DNA of 64,000 nt, taken from NCBI GenBank assembly GCA_949316235.1, contig OX438741.1, positions 14,137,124 to 14,201,123 of the forward strand. Reading direction: 5' to 3'. A model generated the notes under the pieces. It ran no database searches. It was not told where the DNA came from and was given only the letters and a program-made list of their open reading frames with translations. The DNA comes from Oegoconia quadripuncta. Its lineage: Eukaryota; Arthropoda; Insecta; Lepidoptera; Autostichidae. The translations under genes and the position numbers were made by a program. Of the stretch, positions 44,626 to 56,541 are shown one piece after another (the first letter of the stretch is position 1; each line of letters opens with the position of its first letter).

Positions 44626-47600
44626 TGGAACATTTTGAGACTGTATATGTCAATAATTTGAGCAAGGTATGTCTCTTAGCAAAAACAGAAAATCGTTTTA
44701 TTTTCTAGTGATATTATTTCAATGATATAATTTTCAGGACTACTTCATTAACTCACTCACTTAACATCAAGCTAGATTGAGGTCAAGTACAAGCTGGTAT
44801 AGTTGACCTACTTTTGTTCAACAAATAGAAATCACTTTACACTGAAGTCAAAATGCTACCAGTCTTATGTGTAAGGCACGATGGCACAGATAGAAAAACA
44901 TCTGATAAAGATGCACTTTTTCCAGCTTATTTTTGCAAACTAAGTTTGCACAGCACTTGAAGATAAAATATTATAGATATCAATAGTTGAGTAGGTAATG
45001 AAACACTGAAAAACATCCCGCGCCTATCTTAGAAGATATATGAGATAGTCACAGGTTTTCCCATAGGTACTTTGATCGGAATTCGTGGGTTGGGTAGAAT
45101 CGAATCTAGATCTACAAAATTTTCGTAAAATTTTAAGAAATTCATTTGAAATAGTCACAAGACCAACCAGCTAACAACCAGCAAGGCGAGAAAAGGATAA
45201 TGTATGAAACTATGCAAAAGGAGATAACGAGATAAATAGTTTACAAATATTATACACTGTGTGCTGTAATCGCTACGTGGAATATTCTAAAAATAGCAAC
45301 TTATAAATTTCTTGTATCGATGAGATCTTCGCCATATCATACTTTTCTTTTACTAGTTAAAAACATTTGTTAAATTTTTAATCAACAATGGAATTTTGAC
45401 ACGCTAATCTGTGTTTGTTTAACAAATAAAAAAATTCACCTCGTCTCAATCAAACTATCGTCAATAGATATATCAGATACGATGTTTGTTTGTTTGTTCA
45501 TAGATATGCTATGTGTGTCACTGTTATCGAGTCTTGCCCTAAATACAGCAGTACTTAACCATTTGAAAAGTTTCTCTAATCGATTGCTCTTGGCTTTATC
45601 AGAAATTAGATATTTATCAGAATTCTTGACCACCAGACGATTTTATACTAGATGACTAGGTAGACATTTTATGGTAATCGTAGTTTTTCGTCAAATGATC
45701 TTACAAATCAATGGCTCGTCTGCCAGTAATAGATACTCGTATGAATGATGACTACCGCCACAGATAATGCGGACATGAAATTTCTAAATCCAGATTACAT
45801 TTCGTCTCTCCTTCGAGTGTAAATCATAGTTGTGAAGTCATTACTGCGATGTACCTTCAACCACATGGTTACAATTGAATGCAATCCTAGACAAATAAGC
45901 AGTACCAACTCCGATTATAGAATGACCAGAGAGCTCTATTGTAACGAGATATCCCTCATTCATTAAAAAATATGTGAGTTAAACACCGCTTTTTTTAACA
46001 CAGTAGGTTGCCCTTTCCAAACAAACAATTTTATTTGAGTTTTTATTGATGTTACACCCACCCGCTACAACTTAACACCAACTACAGAATTTTCCTCGAA
46101 AACATTTCCACGTCCAAAACATGTGACAGGAAATGAAATAACCTCACAACAATGCAAACGAAAGAAATGTACAAAACTGGCCTCGTGACTTCCCACTGGA
46201 AACGAAACGTGGCTTCCCTCAACCCCAAGCCCAAACTTTTCAAGGAAGTTACGCGAAAATTGGCCGTGGGAAGCCAATAAAATGTAGAATTCCAATTTTG
46301 TTTAAAACTTTTGGAAGTGATTTAACTGGCGGTAACTGTTGATAATAATCTAAATTTAGTATCATTTCTTCGGATTATGTAACTAACTAATGGTAAAAAC
46401 TATATATGGACATACATAATTAATATTGATGATAAAGTGTTATACTTAGTACTTACGAAAGACAACAAATTTCACTTTTTAGCTTCACACAACATATGCC
46501 TTAACATATTGGTACATATCATTGTCATATCAACAGTGCCCACAAGCTCTGGCCCGTGATACTTTGGCTTAACAACTTGATATACGTTACTAGAATGTTG
46601 TACGATTTATTGATAGATATTATAATGTTTTCAGTAATGTAAACAGAATTATCATTGTCGTGATTGTAAAAAAAGAACCTGAAGGTATTATATCACTTTA
46701 TGCGTTGCTTTTTGCAGGATAAATTGTTCTACATTATCATAGATTTCTGAATAATATTTCTGCCATGGATGGTGGCGTTGGTATGACTTTAGTAAACCCT
46801 TAGTCACATTTACCGGCAGTGGTAGCTTATTTCCGTAACCATCTATTTTTAACTACATTATTTGTTTTGTATTTGTGTAATTTCTTACTTGTTGCAATCG
46901 TTGACTTCCCTTCACGTTGTTGTCCACGTGATTTTTAATTTGTTCTTATAGCCTTTAATTAAAATTTATTAATTTCTTTCTTAAACTTTCTTTAATTTGT
47001 TCTTACAATCTACTTTAATCTGGGAGATTTTCGATGTTTCTTTACTTTCTTTCGTTGCTTACGAGTTTTGTTTGTTTGGTTTTATTAGGTAATTGTAACA
47101 TCTTGTAAATTATTTCAACAGCTTTCGTAATCAAAGGATAATTCGATTAGTGCTAATGGTTAGGCCATTAAACAGTGTATTGTTTTCATTGTTGTCTATC
47201 AAATCTTTCTTCAATGCCTATGATAGTTTATATACTGTGGCTGATACGATAATGAGGATGATTTCCCCAATAATTATAGTTCTTAGTTTATAGTAATTAG
47301 TTGTGATAAGGTTTTAGATCAAACTAAAATTATAAATGATGCTTAGGCCACATTGCGTGTAAGCACATCTACTACATCATTTAAAACCTTATCAATTACC
47401 GACATCTTAATATGAGACAAGTGCGTGTTTTAAGGATGCACGACGAGGGTAATATTTGTTTGAAGCCCCATGTCTGTCTGTGGCTTTGTTATGAGTGTTA
47501 TTGAAAACAGTTTTTCATTTTCGAAAGCTGGTATTAGCTAAATGATTTTAAGGTTTACTTGGATATCAGTTATGCAGTTACTTAGCTTTGAAAACAGTTG

Positions 47601-48061
47601 GTTTGGTTTCTGCATGATATTTTTATTGACTCTTTTAGAAAATTTTACTAATGTTATTATTTATTATTATTATAGATTAATAGGAGAGCAGCAGTACGTT
47701 CTTGTGCCTATATAAATATAAAGTCAAATTCTTGATTAATATTCCTCATGACGTAACACTTTGTTCTCATCAAACCACTTGTTAAGTCTATTTTTAAAAT
47801 TGTTCCCTGAATTCATTTAAGGTCACTTGTAAATATACTTATTTTAATATAGGTATCATCCAGTAAAATAGTCTGTAGTTTTTAACAGTTTTTGCTTCAC
47901 CTGTCCCGGTGTCTCTAATTAAATTTAACAAGTTGATTGATCCACTTTCCGGTGTTTAATTGAACTCTAAATATTCACATGTAAATTCTGTGATAATGCA
48001 ATTTTATGGTATTATTTGGGGTAATACCATTGTGTTTGGGCTCGTTGATTTGTCGTTCACT
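44626..48061. other. Repeat-poor stretch, no recognised gene
   Basis: The longest part of the window without a recognisable repeat. 46060-46300 is somewhat GC-richer, with AAACATGTGACAGG, CTTCCCACTGGAAACG and GAAGCCAATAAAA; its 76-codon minus frame has no domain. It could hold cis-regulatory DNA; that is conjecture from composition. Confidence 0.4.
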
Positions 48062-48216
48062 TTATTAATGCATTTTTTGTTTACCGTCTTTCTAACCACC
48101 TCTGAGATTAGCTGGCAGGGATCTATCTTTCTTAGAGATAAGATCACCTACGTGCATTATTTCTTACTATTCTGTACTAGTATCATTTATTATTTTCTCT
48201 GCAATAATTACATGAG
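48062..48216 (+). repeat. LINE-H 3' tail
   Basis: CAGGGATCTATCTTTCTTAG, AGATAAGATCACCTACGTGC and a TGCAATAA end near 48198 match the hairpin tail family. The 131-codon frame at 47960-48355 runs through it and is therefore doubtful. Confidence 0.55.
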
Positions 48217-49184
48217 TGACATGACATTATTGTTCATTGAGTTACTCGCTGCTTTCGTGTCGTTATACTCGTACGAGAGTGCCATACAAAAACTCACCAA
48301 CTCACAATTGTATAACTTTGTACCTAAAATTGGAATGACTAAAAATAAACCATAGTTACTATGTCGGTAACCGCAATTATCGGGGTTACTGACACGTCGT
48401 TTCATGCTGACAAGGACGCGTAAGCTACTAACATAATACATGTAGAAGGTAAATAATGTTATGCATAAAAATATACTTCATGGAATCTCAGAAGTTTAAA
48501 GGACAACAGCACAGATCCATACATCTTTGGGCCAGTTTGTTGTCACTTCAATTAATAAATATAGTCTTGAACTCTTAGTACCAGACGTGCTAAAAACCTA
48601 AGACATATATTTTTAAAGGACTTTAGAAAAGAACAAAAGAGGTTTGAAATATGGTTTGGGGAACATTGAAATTATATACTGGCAACATTAACCACATGCA
48701 TTTTCACGCATGGAAACAAGATGCTAGGCCAAAGAAAAATTGTTTTTTCTTTTCAGAGTCGTCCGTCGCTCGCTCGCTGTTGCTGTTATCCCTACTTAAA
48801 TTATAACCTCACAGTCAAAAATGTCAGTTGTCACTTGTCTATTTTTTTTTTTTTGGAAAGAATTTAGTTTTTGTATAGTTTGTGAGCCAAAATGTTTTCT
48901 GAGAGCGATATTTTCAAATATTTCTTATAACTATACTAAGGTTCCAAAAATTCTTTTGAATAGCTAAGTTGATAGTCTTTAGTACCGGCTTTTTTTAGGT
49001 GTACCTTTTATTAGGTGACAAAACACTGGCCCAAAAATGCTGATGTCTTTTGATCTTCTTACTTTCGGATTCGAAATAGTCTTTAGGGCGGGAATATACG
49101 TCAGATTGTGTTTCCGATTGTCTGATCACACTATCAGATCGATTCTTCGGTTAGACTTTTTCTGAAATCTATCGGATCGGGCTT
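48217..49184. other. No gene seen
   Basis: No recognised repeat or gene. CGTCCGTCGCTCGCTCGCTG at about 48760-48779 is a short GC-rich run. Confidence 0.4.
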
Positions 49185-49245
49185 CTTCTGACCGGAGAGG
49201 AGGGACGGCCTTTGCCCAGTAGTGGGACAGTATACACAACCTTAC
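49185..49245 (+). repeat. LINE-F tail fragment
   Basis: GGAGGGACGGCCTTTGCCCA and GTAGTGGGACAGTATAC: the GCCTTTGCCCAGCAGTGGGA motif frequent at insect LINE 3' ends. Confidence 0.65.
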
Positions 49246-49671
49246 ATAACAAACAAAATATTTCTTTTTAAAATAACTGGAGTTATGTTTTTGACGGCGT
49301 TGTGTGTGTGTCTGCGTCTTTGTTCGGTTTTTTGTATTACAACTAAACGAGGGCCAAGTTGTTAGCCATATTAGATGATTGGTTTCGAAAATGTTTACCT
49401 TTACAGTTGTTTGATGATATCATTATCTTTCGGGGGTTTTCTAAATTTTTAATTTATACATCATATTTATCATAGCACGCGAATCGTCGGCGTCCACGTT
49501 TCGACGTTATTATAGGTATATAACATTAAATATTACATACTCATAGTCACAAGGTTCGTAATATCAGTTCTTCCTGTACCCTTATCGAAAAGTTAACGCG
49601 GCAACAAAACAGTAGTTATGAATGAAAATGCTCTAAGTACCTACTGTTTAATGTGATGTTATACTTAATGC

Positions 49672-49780
49672 CATATAGATAGCATTGCCTATAATTAGTT
49701 CAGTTGTAATTTGTGAAATATTATAAGTGGCTATAATGGATTTGAAACCTTGCGGTATTTGTGTGAAGTTCAGGTAAGAA
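49672..49780 (+). promoter_or_regulatory. Candidate TSS with short first coding exon
   Basis: CATATAGA at 49672 lies near -30 of an initiator TCAGTT (49700-49705, A+1 at 49702). GGCTAT at 49729-49734 fits DPE at five of six positions. ATG at 49736 opens MDLKPCGICVKF and meets a strong splice donor AG|GTAAGA at 49774. A CxxC within the first ten residues is compatible with the start of a ZAD-type zinc-finger protein, but 12 residues cannot prove that. No downstream exon was found. Confidence 0.25.
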
Positions 49781-49964
49781 TTTTTTAGTTTTTTACATAC
49801 AACTTTTGCAGTCAAAACTTATCACTCGTTGTTGGAGCGTCTGCTGTACAACCGTCTATACCCAGTTATCAGAACCCACATCCATTCAGAACTACTTTCA
49901 TTCTGCCCCTCGGGTCCTAGTCAGAGCCTTCTTATATTAAAGCCATTCACCAACGGGCATTGAC

Positions 49965-50215
49965 AATGTTGCCTTTGTGGTCCTCAAGGCGGCCTTCGAC
50001 ACTGTCTAGCTCGAATAGCTGCTAAATAAGCTAAGTGATATGACTCAGTGTAAGCGGGTCCTGCCACTGCTGAAAAGCATCCTTATCCCTTGCTATTAAA
50101 GGTGGTGCTTGTTTAGAAAACGAAAGGATTCAAGGGATGAAAAACTATTTCCACAGGGGTCTATGCTAGCTCCGCTTCTTTTCAACGTTTACATCATCAT
50201 TTTTCATCATTAATA
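49965..50215 (+). mobile_element. Decayed reverse transcriptase fragment
   Basis: GTCCTCAAGGCGGCCTTCGA translates as VLKAAFDTV (the first catalytic motif region, with the Asp before KAAFD lost) followed by stops, then LLNKLSD. At 50155-50205 PQGSMLAPLLFNVYI is the conserved GxPQGSxLxPLLFNxYI motif. The YADD motif is not visible. Jockey/CR1-like, non-functional. Near 50300-50400 a dispersed motif (CGACTCCCATGGGAAGAGAT) follows. Confidence 0.75.
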
Positions 50216-50459
50216 GCCTATAAGTACACTTGCAATTTGCTCTAATCGCTACGCTACGCTGAGCAGGCAGGTTGGCGATCTTATGGGAGTTTCGTACCAA
50301 TGATGCTACTGTCCATTATTGGGCTTGTGATCCCCATATTGCCTTGTACGACTCCCATGGGAAGAGATGGGGAGAGCTATTCTACCGGGGACCGTACGGT
50401 CAACTAACTTGTAGTGAATGGCTACAACCCATGCTGAGTTGGAGACCTTTTTGATTCCA

Positions 50460-51158
<699 letters not shown>

Positions 51159-51597
51159 CGCTACACCAAACGTCTGTCAAATTGAACAAATTATGACTTT
51201 CAAATGTGACGTTTTCAGGTGATATACTATGTTATAATATTAAGTGTAACCTAGGTAGAGTAAGTAGTAACCTTATTCTATAACGCATGATTACAGGAAC
51301 AATTATTTTTTTGGATACTAAATTTATTTACATAATTCATGTCAGTTACATTCATTAGTATTAAATACATTAGATAATTTAAATTTCCACCTTATGATAC
51401 AAAAATTGTTTAATTGAATAGAATGTGTATTGGAGAAGACACTTCTTCAATTCTACAATCAATTTATGCCTTCAAATTATGGGTCTTAGGTGTAAGTATT
51501 AGTATCAAATATACCCTTTATGGCGTAGTAATAGAGAAGTCGATCTTATCTGTTTAATGGCGACTCCATTCCCGATTACGATCAACTTTACCCAAGG

Positions 51598-51766
51598 TAT
51601 CATAGTCGAATTCGATCAAAAAATTTATGATTACCCATACCAAAGTAATCCATTCAAAACCACCTTTAGTATGGAAGTCCAACAATTTGTTGTTCTTCGT
51701 AATCAAGAGTGACGTCACCAGTTAATGGGAGTACGCGAATTCAAATTCACCCTGTATTTAATAGTT
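51598..51766. repeat. Repeat Q, short DNA-transposon-like element
   Basis: GTCGAATTCGATCAAAAAAT, CATTCAAAACCACCTTTAGT, CGTAATCAAGAGTGACGTCA and the end GAATTCAAATTCACCCTGTA. Ends at 19360 and 22130 are related. CACCCTGTA is a transposon-like terminus, but a matching inverted partner was not found. Confidence 0.55.
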
Positions 51767-51839
51767 TTAAATTTATTAAAATATGAAGTTCAAATGTTGT
51801 AAGATAATATTTATTTAAAAACAGTAACAAATAAAGAGA

Positions 51840-52905
51840 TGGAATTTAAATATAAACTAGAACAAATGTAAAAAATTGGGGCCGCGAGGCAAGGTACCCA
51901 AAACGCTGGCGGCGTTTCCTCGTTGTATGCAGATACTTAAGCGTTGGGCGAGGAAACAACCAGCTCTCGGGTCACCAGTGACATCGACTAAGCGCTTTGA
52001 AATATCAAAGAAAAATTTAAGAGCGCTCGGCCCCCAAGGACCTAAAGTTTCGACTCCGAAAGCTAGGAAAATATATTCGGAACCGATGTCTCTATATTTG
52101 TGAATTTTGATGTTTTCCGCCGTCTCGGCGGCTGCACCTGACCTCCTTGAGGTTCCTTGGAGGTGAGACGGGGCGAGAGTGTCAACACAAGTGGCATCCC
52201 ACACTAAGGCCCGACCCATACTCCAAGGAATCAAGGTCATTCCGTCCGGTCTCTTGCCGTCGTCCCGTAAAATACCATTCGGTTCAAGAACAGCAGGTAC
52301 GTTGACGGAGGCAAGAGAACGGCGGATAATGTCGTTTATGGCCGCGTGACGGGAAAAACGTCCGGCACTCTTTTGGCAGGATAGTCCGTGAAGGCCCAAA
52401 GAGTCGACGTCACTACCGCAAACGCACCTGTGAGGAGAACAGATCCCAACACCAAGACGAAGGCCGATTGCAATGCGCAAGGTATTTGGCTCGAGATAGG
52501 TACCTGTACTGGCAGAGGGGTAAGCACGCAGCCAGTGCCCAGATTCCCATCTCGAGGCAGCCTCAAGTCTTGCACGATCGCGGACAGAGCTGTGGTTAAG
52601 AAGTGACGAAAATGAAATCTTGCAGAGAGGATCATCCCAGGCTCTCTGTAAATTAAGGTTTTCGGGTAAATTTTGACCAGGGCAAGATAAGCACCATGAA
52701 TTTCTGGCATCGTTCTGGCAGGCAATCTCAAAGTTTAAAGTGGTAGACCCAAGAATTTTTCCAATGAGATTACCAGTGCTATGAACAGACGACAAAAAAG
52801 CCGGAAGAGCAACAGCCGAAATTTTGCGGATCCCAATTCCACCATGCCTGATGGGTAGGGATGCTTGCAACCAACTTTCATCCGAAAAACTTAAATTTAG
52901 AATTT
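51840..52905 (-). pseudogene. LINE-G, 5'-truncated, C-terminal coding part (about 340 aa open)
   Basis: The minus-strand frame (annotated start 52870, but it extends upstream as SDESWLQASLPIRHGGIGIR) encodes the region after the reverse transcriptase of a LINE. It contains LGLHGLSC with CVCGSDVD just before it (a CxC...HxxxC putative zinc-binding cluster near residues 147-163), the DDGKRPDGMTLIPWSMGRAL and VWDATCVDTLAPSHLQGTS stretch, then FGVETLGPWGPSA and the end AQRLSICIQRGNAASVLGTL. This layout is common in animal LINE C-termini and is thought to bind nucleic acid. No stop interrupts it, but endonuclease and reverse transcriptase are missing, so it is a truncated insertion and not a host gene. 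Related fragments: 16283, 32369, 32790, 53328 and 53441. Confidence 0.85.
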
Positions 52906-52983
52906 AGTTCAAATTGTACGTTTGCAGTTATACACATTATTTAATATGTCAAAATTAATAAACATAGGGACATCGGCTCCGAA

Positions 52984-53309
52984 TGCCGCCTCTGTAGCTC
53001 AATGTAAACAACATTGGGTTTACGATTCGGAGATCGCGGGTTCGATCACCCAGCGGGGTGCATGTTTAAGTACTCGGTTTGGTTGGTGGTACGGCATTTT
53101 AAATGTCCGCCTGGCTAGCTACCACCATCTTATCTAAATCTGCCGCCAAGCAGCAATGTTAATAGCATTGTTGTGTTCCGGTTGTCAGAGATAAGATAGC
53201 CAGTCCCCCAAATGTGTTGGGGTTTCCGGGTCAGTACGCTTCCACCTTCGACCTCATCACTTAACATCAGGTGTTATTGACCCGTCCCACCCGTTGTGCA
53301 TAAAAAAAA
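52984..53309 (+). repeat. SINE-A, full length
   Basis: Complete head (A-box region GCCTCTGTAGCTCAATG, GTAAAC...GTTTAC stem, B-box GGTTCGATCAC with one insertion), body and tail. A reference copy for the family. Confidence 0.93.
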
Positions 53310-53327
53310 GAATATATTTTTCTTGCT

Positions 53328-53440
53328 TTCGAAACTTCAGGTCCTTGGGGGCCGGGCGCTCTTCAATTATTCTTTAATAATTCAAAGCGCTTAGTCGCTG
53401 GTGACACGAGAACTGGCTGTCGCTCAACACTTAAGTATCA
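53328..53440 (+). mobile_element. LINE-G fragment, sense
   Basis: TTTCGAAACTTCAGGTCCTT, GGGGGCCGGGCGCTC and CAAAGCGCTTAGTCG correspond to the FGVETLGPWGPSA...SKRLVD part of 51840-52905, in the opposite orientation. It has a frame change. Confidence 0.75.
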
Positions 53441-53447
53441 GATAGTA

Positions 53448-53720
53448 AAGTGCCGCAAATACGCATTTCTATCTGCTAATTATGAGTTTGCGGCACTTGC
53501 CTTCGAGACTCTGGGCCCCTGGTCTTCAGACACCAAAAACTTCGTAAAGGCGGTGTCTGATAAGCTAATTGTGGCATCAGGTGATATAAGGGCGGGCTCT
53601 TTTTTCGCTCAAAGATTAAGCCTAGCTATTCAGCGGGGCAATGCAGCCAGTGTGTTGGGGACAATGCCCAAGGTGGGAGAGCTGGACGCGATACATTTTT
53701 TATAATTATGTAAATATTAT
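53448..53720 (+). mobile_element. LINE-G2 C-terminal fragment, 85 open codons
   Basis: From 53448 the plus strand reads KCRKYAFLSANYEFAALAFE, TLGPWSSD, SGDIRAGSFFAQRLSLAIQR, GNAASVLGTMPKVG and stops at 53703-53705. It is an ortholog-like relative of the last part of LINE-G but diverged, so a second subfamily. It lies directly after a LINE-G fragment in the same orientation. No ATG, hence not a gene. Confidence 0.8.
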
Positions 53721-53761
53721 GTTATTTCTATTGTAAACTATTTGAAATTAAAACTTTCTAT

Positions 53762-53872
53762 TTATTCCCGAGTCATGGCTGTTTATATGAATATTTATGT
53801 ATTTTTATCCATTATCTGGTACCCATAGTACAAGCTTTGCTTAGTTTGGGACTACATGTTTGGTGTAAGTGT
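53762..53872 (+). repeat. SINE-B body fragment
   Basis: TTCCCGAGTCATGGCTGTTT, CCATAGTACAAGCTTTGCTT and AGTTTGGGACTACATG; head absent. Confidence 0.8.
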
Positions 53873-53957
53873 ACGACATATTTATATTTTATCCTATGTC
53901 TTAATCCAGGGTATGTTTTACCTATATACTAAAGTTCATCCGAATCCGTTCATCCAG

Positions 53958-54291
53958 TTTTTTTTTTTTTTTTATGCACAACGGGTTGGTACTTGACCTC
54001 AATCACACCTGATGTTAAGTGAAGATGAGGTCGAAGCGTACTGACCCGGAAACCCCAACACATTTGGGGGACTGGCTATCTTATCTCTGATAATCGGAAC
54101 ACAACAATGCTATTAACATTGCTGCTTGGCGGCAGATTTAGATAAGATGGTGGTAGCTAGCCAGGCGGACATTTTAAAATGCCCTACCACCAACTAAACC
54201 GAGTACTTAAACATGTACCCCGCTGGGGATCGAACCCGCGACCTCCGAATCGTAAACCTAATGTTGTTTACATTGAGCCACGGAGGCGGTT
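53958..54291 (-). repeat. SINE-A, full length, inserted in repeat P
   Basis: Reverse strand with all parts from GCCTCCGTGGCTCAATGTAA to a T run at 53958-53973. It follows CCGAATCCGTTCATCCAG of a repeat P copy. Confidence 0.93.
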
Positions 54292-54324
54292 GATTTGACA
54301 ATATTTTTCCTTGTTTCCTTGTTT

Positions 54325-54435
54325 AAAATCAGCACCTTCTTGCTCTTTCTTCTCTGGGGAGAGTCGCAATGAGCAGTAATTATAATGTAATATTTTCAAG
54401 TGATACTTTTATCAAATGAAATATTATTTATTGAC
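54325..54435 (+). repeat. LINE-E2 tail, diverged
   Basis: CTCTTTCTTCTCTGGGGAGA, GCAATGAGCAGTAAT and TTTTCAAGTGATACTTTTAT. Confidence 0.65.
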
Positions 54436-54570
54436 TACTGTCTACATTTCCTTACGGACAATACTTGATTATGTCATTGTCGTAATACACAGTTGAATGT
54501 ATGCGGGGATCGTTATGTATGGCAGACATTTCCGCTTTTGCAGAAAACTGTGGTACGTACAGCTGGTTGG

Positions 54571-54590
54571 TTAGGTTAGGTTAGGTTAGA
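54571..54590 (+). repeat. Short TTAGG tract
   Basis: Four tandem TTAGG-type repeats (the last is TTAGA). TTAGG is the common insect telomeric unit. The tract ends exactly at the left end of a MITE. Confidence 0.85.
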
Positions 54591-54886
54591 ACGGAATAGT
54601 TTTGGTTAATAGTTAGTTTAGCTGATGTAAAAAATGGTAACGCCCTAATTTTTCTGAACGATTAAATCGTTGACGTTACCAAAGTAAAACCGAACGCACA
54701 ACGTTTAGAGCATTAAAAATACAACGAGTATTAAATGACGTATTTAAATATTTAATAACTATTCAAGTATTTAAAAACAAAAAATCCCAACAGCATGTTT
54801 TGTATTTAAAATTTATTTCAGAAAAATTAGGGCGTTACCATTTTTTAATCCAGCTAAACTAAATTTAAACCAAAACTATTCCGTTC
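54589..54886. mobile_element. MITE with GAACGGAATAG termini (298 bp)
   Basis: The left arm GAACGGAATAGTTTTGGTT ... AAAAATGGTAACGCCCTAAT and the right arm are reverse complements over about 70 bp, with TA at 54587-54588 and 54887-54888. The centre is AT-rich and non-coding. Confidence 0.88.
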
Positions 54887-55188
54887 TAAGCGTTTTTGAT
54901 TTCTAACGAAATAGTTATTAACGTAGTACTTATTCTTAAATAATGCAATGTGTAGGTAAAAGGAAAACCCATCTTTATTATCAATAAAGGAAATCACTAA
55001 AATAATCATTAATATATTACAATAAAACGATCTACGACGTTCTCTAGCATGACATAAGGCGGCTTGACACACATACTGTAAAGTTGCGACATAGGCGGCG
55101 CTCGCGCAGTCTGGCACTGCGGTCAACCCTCGCTCTTTTGCTGTTTATTTGTGGAATATTTATTTTTTAAGAGAACTTATATGACAGA

Positions 55189-55312
55189 CTAGCTTTCCGC
55201 CCGCGGCGTCGCCCGCGTTGAATAACTTTATCGCGGAAATTTGTTTATCCCGCGGGAACTAGTCACTTTATCGGAATAAAAAATATCCTGTCTTAATCCA
55301 GGTTATGTTCTA
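55189..55312. repeat. Repeat P copy
   Basis: TTTCCGCCCGCGGCGTCGCC, AATTTGTTTATCCCGCGGGA and TTAATCCAGGTTATGTTCTA. It matches 63540-63765 in reverse. Confidence 0.8.
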
Positions 55313-55690
55313 CTTAGGGAAGAGAGTGCTCTCGCTGACCCGTTGCGACAAAGGAGGCGAGGGCGGAGAAGGCGGCGCTACGCGCATCTCCTTCCGCCCC
55401 AATAGGCGAAACGCCCAGGTGGTGGGTCGGGGGGCCCACCGCTATTCACGGGCAAAAGACTGAGGGTGCCTCTCATGAACCGGGGCACCCTGCAAGAGCC
55501 GGAAGGCACGCGTAAGCGCGCCCAGCGTTGGGCGGTGGCAGTAGTATTCGTAAGGGAACCTGCCCCGCCCTTCATAGACGTAGAGGGTTCATCGCTGGGT
55601 TTTAGTGGGTATACCGGGCAATCGACCGGGAGTCCCACATAACTGCGCGGCTCCCCCCCCCCCCCCCCCCCCCTCCCGAGGAGCTGCGTA
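55313..55690. repeat. GC-rich patch ending in a C21 tract
   Basis: GC and CpG content rises abruptly and falls again after the C run at 55653-55673. The end (GGGTATACCGGGCAATCGAC, CGGGAGTCCCACATAAC, then the C run) looks like a GC-rich LINE 3' UTR, but no recognisable domain survives in any frame. The 86-codon minus frame there is probably not real. Confidence 0.45.
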
Positions 55691-55699
55691 CAATATTAA

Positions 55700-55803
55700 T
55701 TCGATAATCATGCATGCCTCAGTGGTATGATATGGACAATGTTGACAAAATGGATGTCGCGGGTTCGACTCCCAGGGTACGTGTTTAGTACTCGGTTTCA
55801 TTG
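55700..55803 (+). repeat. SINE-A-like head fragment
   Basis: GCCTCAGTGGTA and GTCGCGGGTTCGACTCCCAG, then GTTTAGTACTCGGTTT; the body is missing. Confidence 0.65.
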
Positions 55804-56329
55804 GCGCTGTGTGGTTTCGGCACGTAAAAATAATAGAACTAATCCGACTATGGGACTTTACACCAAAAACATTTGTAGATTTGCATGTTTCAACCGCTAT
55901 CGTCCTTGTGACATTTATGACGTCACCTGCGTACCAGTCGGGGAGTTAGCAATGTGATAGCCTCACCCCCTATCATGTGTCCATTTCTGTATATTTCAAA
56001 AGCTGAAACGTGGATGTTGTTTCATGCATTAAAGTTTTGACCACCCTATTTGGGATAAGGGTACCTTTAAAACCAAGCTGTTAAGATTCTGAAGAAGATG
56101 CTTCATCATGATTATCACATATTATTCTAATACAAAGACGTGTAACATAAAGTCCATTAAGGAGTTCCAGTGGCCATCCTCTGGCTCCATCTTCACACCC
56201 TCGTCACTATGTGTAATGGAGAGTGGTCATGGCAACAAAACAAACTAATCCAATTTCGACTATCATACCAAGATCCAGTCCCCGGCTCCATCATCAGATC
56301 AGCCCGATAGAACCATATTTTTACATTTT
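55804..56329. other. No gene seen
   Basis: No recognised repeat apart from faint LINE-tail-like wording near 56250-56300. No coding evidence. Confidence 0.4.
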
Positions 56330-56541
56330 TTTTAAATAAATAAATATGTCGGACCTATCATCTAGTCCAAAACTAAGCAAAGCTTGTGCTATAGATACTG
56401 ATAACAGATAAATATACATAAATATTTATATAAACATCCATGTTCGTATTCATCACACAAACATTCACCAGTCGCGGAATTCGAACCCGTAACCGTTGGT
56501 TTCGCTGACAGGGTCACTATCCACTACACCAGTCGGTCGCC
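56330..56541 (-). repeat. SINE-B, near full length
   Basis: Reverse strand: head with GGTTACGGGTTCGAATTCCG, body, and a tail region of AATAAATA at 56334-56343. Confidence 0.88.

Noticed and set aside
47960..48355. 131-codon hydrophobic open frame
   Set aside because: It runs through a LINE-H 3' tail and has no promoter, splice or domain support.
54571..54590. Telomere end
   Set aside because: Only four TTAGG units, surrounded on both sides by ordinary interspersed sequence.
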